From assembly GCA_037976565.1 (NCBI GenBank), contig CP137674.1, positions 3,894,784-3,958,783 on the forward strand: DNA of 64,000 bases, in the 5' to 3' direction. This DNA comes from Mesocentrotus franciscanus. Its lineage: Eukaryota; Echinodermata; Echinoidea; Camarodonta; Strongylocentrotidae. The position numbers were made by a program, and so were the translations under genes. Below are positions 1-10,700 of this stretch, one piece after another; within the stretch, counting starts at the first letter, position 1, and every line of letters starts with the position of its first letter. Under the pieces are notes generated by a model. That model did no database searches, had not been told where the DNA came from, and saw nothing but the letters and a program-made list of their open reading frames with translations.

Positions 1-1477
1 TGCTTGACGAAATTTTCGATACACTGCAAACAGTGTGCATTTGGTGTGATTATTACGTCACAATAGAGTGCGCGCAAAGTGAGCAGGTTCTCATACGCAT
101 AATAGATGCCCAATGAAAATGAAAAAATACGGCGCGGTCAATATGAGACTATATTTTCACTCGTCTCTACACGCGTCTATACGGGCAGGGAGACCAAGGA
201 AAATACGAAGAATATACCCTTCCGTCCCCACTGCTAATGAAAACTAGGGCAATACGGTTTTGTAAATGACCAGCTCAGATGTCTGATACGGGTAATGTAC
301 AGTACCTCCTTTCATTTACAAGCTCTGTTATTTGAATATTTATTATTTACAGTTGTGATACAAATGTACACGTAAATATAGATATGCAAAATAAACCCCT
401 GAGGTTGCAAGCATGCATAATCTCAGGCAGTTCCACACAGGCAAGCATGGAGTGGAGATGTATGTTTCTTGTTCTCTGCAAGTTAAAGCCATGCCTTGCC
501 TTAGGCTTAGCTGCATAGGCCACCCTACACTATCATAGAACATGAAGGTTATAATGCATTTAAAAATTAAGAAAACCAATGAGTGAAATTATGAGGAAAG
601 TTCCACCACAACCATTTATGACATTTCGAGTTTTTTTTTGGTATTAAAAAGATCCAGTTTCTTTATAATTTGCACACATTTGTTTTGTCAGATTTTTGAA
701 AGCCTCTCCTCTTTCTTCTCCTGCTCCTCCTCTTCCTTCTTCTTCTTCTTCTGAGCTCATATTCATAATTCACATTCATAATCATTACATTAGGCATTTA
801 GTAGGGTGTCTGATCGCACACCTGATGTTGTGTGCTAAAATTCTTCCCATAGAGATTGTACGCATCCCTATGCGGTCTACGTGCATTGCGCAATCATGCA
901 CATTTTTTTTTTTTTTTAAATCAAAATTCAAACCTTTATTCTTTGTGATCCTGAAGGTGATACTCAATAAATGAGGTGTCATATGAAAGAGCAGGTGAAT
1001 CCCCATATTTCCAAAGGGGCGTCATCTCGGAATTCTAAAAATATCTTGGTCAAAACAGCGATTTAAACATTGTGCCCTGGCTAACTCCGAGGTTTGTCAC
1101 TTTTGAGATATGACGCCCCGATCGATAAGTAGTCCCAGTCCTAAGGAAAATATCTATGCGCTTATTTTTTCGCTAGCCCCCAGGGATCACAAACAATTAC
1201 AGTTTGAAAATACCCTTCCCCACATTTTTCGGATCAGTTAAGTAGGGAGGCGTGAGCTCCGCGCCGGCCGAACCCATGGTGATAGCCCGTAATATCTGCA
1301 CATGAATATGCATCGGACCGCGTGTGTACAAATCCGAAAGTGGGTGCCCATTGAAGACAATGGATTGCCGATCGCGTTGAGTTGTGCATGCAATTAAGCA
1401 ACACGCGTACACTTGCGTGCGCTTGCATATTGCGCAATTCAGCTGTTTTGCTAAATTTAGCAAAACAACATAACTCT
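1..1477. other. No gene seen; low-copy intergenic sequence
   Basis: No convincing exon on either strand. There is a T-tract near 901-917 and a CpG-richer patch at about 1240-1440. An imperfect inverted pair (GGGGCGTCATCTC near 1016 and GAGATATGACGCCCC near 1104) hints at a decayed foldback element. The short open frames here have no recognisable domain. The missing downstream exons of the LRRC40-like gene were looked for on the minus strand here and not found. Confidence 0.5.
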
Positions 1478-1485
1478 GCGTGTAC

Positions 1486-2064
1486 TAAGGCTGCGACGAG
1501 TAATCGAATACTCGAATACTCGCACTGTTGACAGCTACTCGAGTACGATTTCTCGTACTCGAATACTCGGCCGCCATTTTTTTTTTTTTTTTCCCGTTCA
1601 CCTGGCACTGTCCAGGCCGACGGTCACCCGTGCCAGAAGAGCACCGGCATGCTCCGTGGGTAAAAATGTTTCCCAGCTCAATCATACACAGGGTGTCACT
1701 GTCAACTCACCACTCAGAAACTGGGACCAAATCTCTGGATTTCTGTTTGGACTCGGGAGGAATATATGCCTGTCATCTTTAGTTTTAAAAATAACATTGT
1801 TTCAATTATTTGTCAAAAATTCAAAAGCACAAATAGGCGCTTTCAACAGCAACTTGAAGTAAAATCGCGGGGGTTTTCAGAGACAAACCTTCGTACTGTT
1901 CGTAGTATGGTGTTGGCAAAAAAACAAAAAAAAATGAAAAATGAAAAAATTCAAAAAAATTCAAAAAAATTCAAAAAAAAACATGGCGTCCGAGTATTCG
2001 AGTATTCGCGGGCAAGGCTGGGAGTGTACTCGAGTACCTCATTACACGGTTATGCACAGCCCTA
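1486..2064. mobile_element. hAT-type MITE with 8-bp target-site duplication
   Basis: The left end begins TAAGGCTGCGACGAG and the right end finishes ATGCACAGCCCTA, so the outermost bases are complementary (TAAGGCTG versus TAGGGCTG read inward). Subterminal arms rich in CTCGAGTAC and CGAGTATTCG motifs lie at 1500-1580 and 1985-2045 in inverted orientation, next to a T-run and an A-run. The octamer GCGTGTAC flanks both sides (1478-1485 and 2065-2072), as expected for a hAT target duplication. No transposase frame is present (579 bp), so it is non-autonomous. The hAT assignment rests on the 8-bp duplication and the TAGGGCTG-like terminus. Confidence 0.8.
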
Positions 2065-2072
2065 GCGTGTAC

Positions 2073-2620
2073 GTCTTATTCGTCGATCCTTACAAAAATT
2101 GCATGAATATTTCTATTTGCTGAAGGGGCTGTATCTTTTGATAGAAACATCGGTGAGTCTTGAAATTTGAAATATATTATTCTGAGTGAATGATTTTTTC
2201 AATTATTCAACCATAATGGTGAAAAACGATCCAAAAGGGAAAATTGAAAAATCGTTCAGACACCCTACATTTAGGCTTAGCTTAGGCATCGTTAATTGAA
2301 AAAATATAGGCCCTATATGTTAAACTTAAAGTTGGTTTGATTTTTGTACATGCCCTCTTGCTCTAAGTCTAATGTAAACAAGCTAGCGCTAGTGAGAAAT
2401 CAGACTTTAGACCAACATCATCATCATGGTCAAGTTACTTAATACTTTACAAAGTTATTTGTAAAACAACAAATCACATACACTGTTATTGTAGATCTAT
2501 TCATAATGATCATATCACTGCATAATCAGACATAATCATGACAATTAAAACGTTGAACAGTTTACACTAATTCAACCATACTCATGATAGCTCTACTTCG
2601 AGTTCAACATGATTCCAAGC
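2073..2620. other. No gene seen
   Basis: AT-rich spacer between two mobile elements. No exon-like frame, RNA gene or clear repeat was recognised. Confidence 0.5.
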
Positions 2621-3768
2621 TTAAAGAGAAGGTTGAGTTCTGGGAAGAGGCGAAAAATAATTTGTGAGCGTTATCATTGTATTATGCAAGTGTGGAAGAA
2701 CATCAGAGAAAAAATGTTCCCTGAAAAGCATGGCTCTACAAATGCCTTAAAATTCTAAATATGGCATGCAACATCATAAAAATCGGGACGGATTTTTATG
2801 CCACATGTTCGTGTAGTCCCTTATACATCTTTCTGTGTACAGTGCTTGTAACTTTACCAAGACTGGGCCAAATTTCTTATCATTTTGATGATTCCGGAAT
2901 CTTGCAGTAGGGTAACGCGCCCGGTATTCGGTCACTTAAGGGGAAATCGCTCATATTTTGAATTTGTACCTCCTTTATTTGGCAATCTACCCATCAAAAG
3001 AAAAGAAAATTAGTCCTCTAACAGGATTTTAAAGCCACTTAAAATATAGAATAATGCTAAGGAAAATATTTCCAAGAGAAGAAGGAGCAATTTTCTGCCC
3101 AGTATTCGGTCGCGCCGCCCAGAATTCGGTCACGCGATTTTAGCATGGTATCTCCGTTGACAAGGAGCGAAGCGTATTGCGCACTATTTTCACACAATTG
3201 CGCCACAAAGCACTGAATGTCAGTGCGTTGACCGAATACTGGACGAGCGCTACGGCATGGCAAGGGTGATGTATAAAAACCTCTTGCGGCGAAAAGTGCG
3301 TCATTTGCAAATTCGCTGCGATGAAGCGAACGGAAGAGCTCCTCTTCACATACATACTAAATTCATTGCACCAGCACACGTAGTTGTTTCACAATAGGCT
3401 TCTACATATGGCTATGCATGTTAACGCATGTGCTAACAAAACCCGGAAGTGCATAAAGTTGTGCGACACTGACCAATTTCGAGTTAATTTTGAGATCTTT
3501 CGGGGCCCTATACCTGATTTAATTTTGAGAGTTAGGATAAGTTGTTCAACTGCCTGATTTGTGCAAGTTTCATGGCTCATAAATTATTTTTGAGTTTGTT
3601 ACAGCTGTTGAAACGGCTGTCTGACCGAATACTGGATACTGACCGAATACCGGGCGCGTTACCCTACCCACCAATAGTTTTTATGCTAAATGATCAACCT
3701 TTTCTGATCGATCCCACAACGTTTCTTTCACAATGCAATCGCATGACCAGAACTCAACTTTATCTTTA
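2621..3768. mobile_element. MITE (type A), split by a nested element
   Basis: The outer parts (2621-2909 and 3665-3768) together match the uninterrupted copy at 62987-63377 almost base for base. The ends are inverted relatives of one another: TTAAAGAGAAGGTTGAGTTC at the left and a right end finishing AACTCAACTTTATCTTTAAT. There is no coding capacity. The interruption is annotated separately at 2910-3664. Confidence 0.8.
2910..3664. mobile_element. TIR element nested in a MITE, TA target duplication
   Basis: The termini form a perfect inverted repeat of about 25 bp: GGGTAACGCGCCCGGTATTC at 2910 and its complement ending CGGGCGCGTTACCC at 3664. TA lies on both sides (2908-2909, 3665-3666). The undisturbed copy at 63257-63290 lacks this 755-bp block, which identifies it as an insertion. 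Internal copies of the terminal motif CCGAATACTGG occur near 3098, 3120, 3231 and 3625. No transposase is visible, so it is non-autonomous. The TA duplication fits a Tc1/mariner-like or related superfamily. Confidence 0.8.
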
Positions 3769-3925
3769 ATGTCAATACTACACATTCATCACAAATTACT
3801 CTCATTTAAGTTTATACCAAAAGAATAGAGAGCGAACAAGATTTGATAAAGTAAACAAAATTCACAAATTAATCAAACATGTATTTCAACACCCGGGACT
3901 ACAGTGACAAAAACTGTGACTTTAC

Positions 3926-4088
3926 CAGTTGTGAGTGAACGGTTTGATAAATTCAATTGTCCACTTGAACGTGCTTGTTTGAGGATGACAATTGAAACTC
4001 CTTTCCCGTCATCTTCCTTATTATTGTTGCCGGCTCTCTGAAACCCAGCTCTAGGTTTGAAGGGCTGTCTTCCACCACGTCGAGACAT
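3926..4088 (-). CDS. LRRC40: LRRC40-like leucine-rich repeat protein, first coding exon only
   Basis: Reading minus from ATG at 4088-4086, 54 codons plus one base run to a GTAAAG donor at 3925. The peptide starts MSRRGGRQPFKPRAGF and continues with an LKQAR-SSGQLNLSNRSL segment. It lines up with the N-terminus of vertebrate LRRC40 (RAGF, a Lys-x-Ala/Gln-Arg step, then SGQLNLS-x-R-x-L), which leads into the leucine-rich repeats. The exon ends in phase 1; the next residues in the family are Val-Pro, which the split codon permits. Later exons with the LRR domain were not found at 1-3900, so the gene probably continues beyond the left edge across the nested transposons. It lies tandem with TRAPPC13 on the minus strand. 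LRRC40 function is poorly defined. Known: family alignment from memory. Inferred: gene identity from about 54 residues. Confidence 0.75.
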
Positions 4089-4299
4089 TTTCTATTAACT
4101 GTCACTGTCAGTGTCGGCAACTTTGAAATGAGGTGGATTATTATTATTACGCAATACGGTATGCACCGTGTGTGTACGTGTGTATACGTACTTGTGTGTG
4201 ACGTGGAGGCGTGAGTCACCCCGAGCGCTAGGGGTGCCTAGATCGGGTAAGATGTGGAGAGGTTAGCAGGAGTTGGGCGAATGAGACTTCATTGTGGAA

Positions 4300-4690
4300 T
4301 ATGGTGAAAAGGGGGCGTGGTCACAAGAGAGAGTGAATGATGTTTCTTTCTTTCCTTTGATTTTGTCTTTCATTCTCACCTTTCTCTCTCCCTTTTGCCT
4401 TTCCTCTCACTTTTTATTTATTCTATCCCTCTTTTTCTTTCTTCCTTTCATTCATTCTTTACACTTACTCTCCATCTTTCAATATATTTCTTTCCGTCTT
4501 TCTAGCTCGATCGATCCCTTCATTTCTTTCATTCCTCGATATTTTCCTCAGTGATTTTTTTCCTTTCCTTCCTTCGTTTCATTTCTTTTTTGTTTGCTCT
4601 TAATTTCTTTCTTTCTTACATTTATCTTCTCCTTTTTTTTCTTTTCTCTTTCCTTTCATCTTTCTTTTTTTTTTTGGTGGAGTTGATATT
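4300..4690 (+). repeat. Pyrimidine-rich (CTTT)n-like tract
   Basis: About 400 bp are strongly biased to C and T on the plus strand, made of degenerate CTTT and TTCC units. The open frames it produces are Phe/Leu/Ser-rich artefacts. It is followed by A-rich runs up to about 4920. Confidence 0.8.
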
Positions 4691-5066
4691 TTTGTTGAAA
4701 TCAAATTCAACCAGGGTCATTCTTTCCTTTAAAAAAAAAAGAAGATGAAAATCTTTTAGTTTCAAACATAAAGTCCTCCGTCAGCTACATATGAAGTTTA
4801 TAAAAAAAATTAAAAAGGCGGAGGGGAGATTTCCTTGCACACTTAAAAAAAAAAAAAATTATGTTGAAAAAAAATATACCGGTACTACACGATAATTATA
4901 AAACTATGGCTTTTTTTTTTAAACCCATAAAATGTATTTCTCCTTCAAGACTTCTTTTTGCATTCAACCCTTTTTAAAGCTCTTTTATGTGGAAAAAATT
5001 CTTTAAAGGCCCACTGTACTATACTTGTAGCTACTTGCTCCCTCTATATAGAAAACGATGCCTATA

Positions 5067-5270
5067 ATGCCTGGATTACATTTGGCCTGCGATTAGTCTA
5101 CGGAGCCTGTATCCCCCTTTCCGTGCGGAATACAAGAAATGGCACGATACTCATAGATAATGTAAACACAAACATCATAGCCCGTAGCCTCCTACGATGC
5201 CCCCAAAATCGCACGAAAAATGGTAGACTAATTTATCGTACGGCGTCCGGGGCAAATGTAATCCAGGCAT
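5067..5270. mobile_element. Small TIR element (MITE)
   Basis: Begins ATGCCTGGATTACATTTG and ends with the complement CAAATGTAATCCAGGCAT, an 18-bp perfect terminal inverted repeat enclosing 204 bp. The 104-codon open frame over it is incidental. No target duplication could be fixed. Confidence 0.7.
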
Positions 5271-5525
5271 AAGCGGTGCCTGTTGGTCCCCCATGATCCT
5301 CTTTTTCTTATGTTAATTGAGAGCTGAGTTGATGAGATAACCACCTGTCAATGACCACGCTAATCCCTCTAATCCCCCCTGGCCAAACTAGTGCAATGGG
5401 GCCTTAAATATTGTTTTTGATTGAACTCCTGCATTTTTAACAAGTCACCTGTTTTTATTTCAGTGTGACTGCCACAAATTTTCTAAGATTATCTTCCTTC
5501 AAATAGTCTCACTAACAATGATACA

Positions 5526-5703
5526 CAGTGGAACCTTGTTTGTTATAACCATTCACTCCTTGGGGGTGAAAGTACCATGTTATATTGATCCTGGTTAAAT
5601 GAGTGCTCAATAAACAAAGGTGGCATTGGCAAAATTACCTTGTTATGAGATTTTGTTATATAAATATATATATATCAGTGTTCGTTATAACGAGGGTCGA
5701 CTG
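5526..5703. mobile_element. Small TIR element with GTTATAAC arms
   Basis: Left end CAGTGGAACCTTGTTTGTTA and right end GTTATAACGAGGGTCGACTG are imperfect inverted repeats of about 20-24 bp. The terminus CAGTSGAMCCT..GTTATAAC resembles mariner/Tigger-like non-autonomous elements. An AT microsatellite lies inside near 5660-5680. Confidence 0.6.
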
Positions 5704-6084
5704 TTTGTCAAACTGACTTTTCAGTCAACATTCAAGCTTATTACAAGTACGTGTACATGTATTACTTAAAAAAAGCACACAACAATGTTTCATACATTAT
5801 ACAGTTTTAATGACATATATATTGTTTCATATCATTCCATGATTACAAGATTATTTAAATCATTAATTAAATGAAACTAGCGTTACAGATTAAAAACAGT
5901 TCAATGATACAAAATAATTATAATCTATTAATATTAGCAATTTATGAAAGTTTCATGCTGTGGAAATGGCTGTTGTAAAAAATTCACAAAAGTTTCATTT
6001 TCCAAAAGTAATTGGTTTTGCAGCACGAGTGTACAATGATGACCACAGAATATTCCGTACTAACGATTGTGTATACCTTCTCAA

Positions 6085-6490
6085 CTTGGGTTAAAGATAA
6101 AGACCAGTTCTGGTCATGTGATTGCATTGTGAAAGAAACGTTGTGAAATCGATCAGAAAAGGTTGATCATCTAGCATATAAGTATTGGTGTGTACTGCAA
6201 GGTTCTGGAATCATCAAAATGATAATAAATTTGGCCCAGTCTTGGTAAAGTTACAAGCACTGTACACAGAAAGATGTATATGGGACTATGCGACCACGTG
6301 CGCGATATCTATTTGGTCCCAATAGATATAATAATTTACCAAATATATCAATTAGTAGGCGGTTTCCCGGCAAAATTTGTATCACATATTTAATAGTCAT
6401 AACATATTCTTTCACATGATTGATAATGAGAGCTTCCATTTCATTTTTTTGAGAGAGGGGCGTTTCCAAAACTGGTCTTTACCTTTAAAG
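6085..6490. mobile_element. MITE (type B)
   Basis: Starts TTAAAGATAAAGACCAGTTC and ends CTGGTCTTTACCTTTAA, inverted termini. It is a close copy of 46609-47012. Its first ~190 bp are the reverse complement of the right half of the type A elements (2621-3768, 62987-63377), whereas its second half is unrelated to theirs. No coding capacity. Confidence 0.8.
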
Positions 6491-6892
6491 ATTACAATCT
6501 AAAGAGTATTGACAATGTCAACATATTGTCAAAGTACATGCGATGACATGGTTTACCACAGTGTTTTCCTTCTTTTATAATAATATAATATAATATAATA
6601 TGCTTCATATCTCATAACACACTACAGTGAATACGTGGTATACTTCAGTATTCTCAGACATTTTTGAAATGTTGATGCATATCGTCATGTTCTAGGGTCT
6701 TCGGTCGAGAATATTTAGGACATCTCAAGACAATTCAACACAAACCAAATGGAACTTATATCTACGTAGATTACAAATTGCCTAGGTAACAATACTATAA
6801 GTTTTTAATGTAGTGCTGTACCATTAACTGACCAAAGCACTTAGGGTATAGACAAGACAAAGGATTCAAGTACTATCCTGCAGATTTCAGTG

Positions 6893-7140
6893 CACATTCT
6901 CCATTCCCTGGGGAGCATTCCAACTAGTCCCATTTTTACAGATGCGCACATGCTAATCCAACCACAATAATGTTTGCATCCTACCGGGTACCCACTTTAA
7001 TAACACCTGGGTGGAGGGGAGCAATGTAGATAAAATGTCTAGCTCAAAGACAAGCTTGCTGTGCTTGGGCTCAAAACCCACAATCTTTGCATTTCCAGTC
7101 AAGTGATGAAACCACTTAACTACATCATCTCTACATACAT
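6893..7140 (-). mobile_element. Diverged tRNA-derived SINE
   Basis: Shares CTGGGGAGCATTCCA, CCTACCGGGTACCC and ACACCTGGGTGGAG with the SINE at 34186-34530. The tRNA-like head is at the high-coordinate end: a decayed TTAAGTGG A-box and GGGTTTTGAGC in place of the B-box (minus strand). Confidence 0.6.
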
Positions 7141-7719
7141 CGACACATCAAAACAACCCAAATGGAGTCTCCAAATCTATAATAATTATAAAAACTCAGA
7201 CTGCTTTCAAATGTCACCTGTCCTCTGGGTAATCATTGGAGCACCTCTTGATGACATTAGACATAGTAATGAGAATATCCACACTCTGTCTTACTGAGCC
7301 TTGCCTAAGGTCTTTCTCCATTATATAGCATTGGGAGAAAAATAATATTATGGCTCACAGGTTGCGAGTGATAAGAACACCATCTGGTTCTAGTAAAGCA
7401 GGGGAACGGGAGTGTTCAAATGATTGCACAAACTGGAAACTGTAAAAGCAGACTCTTGAGCCACTCAGTGCCTCTATCTCATACATTTCACAAAATTTCA
7501 CTTACAAGTCAACTGGGTGATGTGATGACAGTGTGAAAGAACATGTAGACTCCGGTGTGTACTGAAGCAACATCTGCCAAGATTCCGAACAAATTTTAAC
7601 AAGACTGCTTGATGAGGATACAATGGTTTATAATCCCAACAGGGCTGCCATTTTTTCACAAAAGGGTCATACATGGTTTCTATCTTTACAAAGTAAATAC
7701 AGTCAGTTGTGAGTTCTAA

Positions 7720-10700
7720 TCAGATATTCTTAACGGGGCCATCTTGCTCTGTGTAGACAAAGACCTGTGCTATGTCATCATGTTCGTAGGTCCTCTTGAG
7801 ATACAAGTCGATTAGTCTCATGCCAGATATGCTCTGAAAAGAGAAGGATAATTTGAAACAAACATCAATTTGATTCATATTGTGCATATTCTTGCCGAAA
7901 TCTTATACCACTCAACATTACATCTCTTTATGCGCCAGTCATTACATCTATTCCTTTTAAACTATATATTTGTGTACAAAATATCTCTTTCCTACTTTTG
8001 TCAAACTTAACTATTCAGTTCATATACATTTACATGTACATGTAGTTCCTATTCTTAACTCTAACACTGACTCACGAATGGCATCTTAAAGTGCTTTGTA
8101 TCCAGTAGAAAATGCTGTATATAAATTGCAACTGTTACAATTATTATCATCACTTCAGTCTGTACTTTAGTGTTCATACATGCAGCAATAAATGTAAAAC
8201 CTTCCATCCCTTTTTTAAAACATATTTATATGACAACTCCTCATCTTATTTGTCATACATACAAACATGATACAAACATGGTTTTAGAGGGCTGAGAACC
8301 TACCTGTAATCCTGGAATGGTTGGAATGAGTTGCAGTTTGATGTCCATACTGGTGTTTGGTCCAAGCTTACCGAGCTGTTTACCAGAGATACCTAGCCAT
8401 ACCACACCAGTGGTGTTGTTCAAAACAAGCTTTAGATCCATTGTCCTCTCACTGAAACACAGTCACAAAATCATTTCATAAGATTGACTAAACAAAATGT
8501 GTGTGCAATGTCTTTTCTTCAAAGTTGCCTTATGAGGTTTTTCTGTTATGGATAGTGGTTGATAAATAGGCACAGAGCTGTATACTTTACTTCTAATACT
8601 TTACTCTGACAATAGCAAAATATATGTAAATTTAAAATGGGGAAAGAAACAAGGATTAACATTAATAAAAGCACAAAGATAATGTTTCATTCCTGTTGAA
8701 ATAAGAGTCACTTATTAACACTTGAGGTGTACCAAGTTTACAAACATGTATCACAACTAGAATTTCATAAGCTAAGTATCTGTTTATTTTGTCTACCGAG
8801 GGTATGTTCATCTTGATACAAGAAGTGTGTTCAGTGGTATCAACTTTCAAACTTCATGAACCCATCTTTGATTTTCAGATAAAAAGAAATTTTCTATATT
8901 ATCATATCATATTTAGTCAGTTAGAACTGTTTACTGCAGAGGAATATCTCTGTCACATTGCCAAACCATTTCCTATCAACTTGAGACTGACTGATTCTTG
9001 TAAAACTAAGAGATTCCAGAACAGTGCTCTTCCCAATCTCACACGTATGTTAAACTTTCACTATGCAAATCCAAGCTTATAATTGCCTTAAGAACTGTGC
9101 AATATTATATTATTTTTAACAGTGGGGCAATATTAATCAGTCATTTTAAATTCTGTATATATTTTACTCCCTATCAAATATAAATTATGCTTGTACACAT
9201 TATATTTAATTCCATTTTTACTGATCTCATGTTGTTATTTTATACTTGCATTGTATTTTACCTGCACTGTGAAATCATGTACAATTCAGTCTATGACTGC
9301 CATTCATGTTTTTAATAAACCTTGATTGAATTGAATTGAATTGAATTGAATTCTTGGCTTTGGAAATAGTTTTGTTTAGTCTGTTGTTGGTCTATGTAGG
9401 TCACACTGGTATAACTGCATGGAGTACAAGTGTTAATATCATGCTTGCAAATCTGGGGGGGGGGGGCACTTGTTTTCCTGAAGGTTTACCTTCACTATTA
9501 CAAACTTTTTGAATAATTAACCTTTCGATAAATGAACCTTCAGATATATGAACCTTTGGAAAAAACGAGATGTAATCATAAATCTTACCAGCAGCTTGTG
9601 ACTCTACAGGTGAGTTGGAATGGTTTTTCTAGAGGTACACTATCTGGTATCTGAGCAATGCTCAGCTTCAGGTCTCCATAACCTGGTGCCTGGGGAGAAA
9701 CAACAGACATCATCTCAAGAATAATAATATGAAACATTGACCAAGAACATTGAACATTGAACTTGTGAAACATTGTAGAGCAAGCGCCACAAGCGCCCAC
9801 CAGAAGCGGACAATGGCACTATACAAGAAGCCCTCATCATCATCGGAATATCCAGTCTCATGTACCCCTTATATGGCATTCTTTCATGTTGGGCAGTTGG
9901 CATAAGGAAGCGATTAAAACATCAATAAGACAATAAGACATGGTACAGTTCACTTGGGTTTTGTCATTTTTCACTATTTGTATGATATGATAGCATATTT
10001 GGTGCAAAAGTTTGTTGAAACTAGGAGCATAAAGATGCTCTGCAACTACTATTATAATACTTCACACCATTAACTCTAGGTTTATACAGCAATCAGAAAT
10101 AATGGATGTACATGTATCTGTATCGGAAAATAACTGGAAGAAACATTGTTTTCACCTGTTTAAATAAAAACTTGTTCTTCCTCTTGTACAGTCACTGTAG
10201 ATTTACAACAAGAACCTTCACCACAAAACAAAACGCCTTTCTAGATCATTCTAGATCATTCTGGAGTATAATTTCATTATAATATATTTGATTTTGGAGA
10301 AATGATTGATTGTACAATGTAATGTTGAAGGGAGTAAAAACACAATGAAAGAACAAATTCAAATCACTTTAAGTAAATGAAAGTATGAACTGACTTGAAA
10401 TTATGTACCGGTACTGTCAAAAGTGTCAAATCGACATACCATTCTCTGGAGTTGACTGGTCTGAAGACGTCCCTTCTCACCCAAAGTGGTCTTCCAGACG
10501 ATGTCCAGCTTACCAATACTAGACACACCCTTGATGAGGGATGGACGGTCAGCTCCGGCTTGAGTCTTGGCCTTGAGACAGTAGAGATACTGCCTGGTGT
10601 CCATAGGATTCAAGTAAGTGAAGCCACCGAAGATTAGCTTCCTGCAGAGAGGATATGAAAGGATATGAAAGGATATGATAGGATTTATATTTAACTACGA

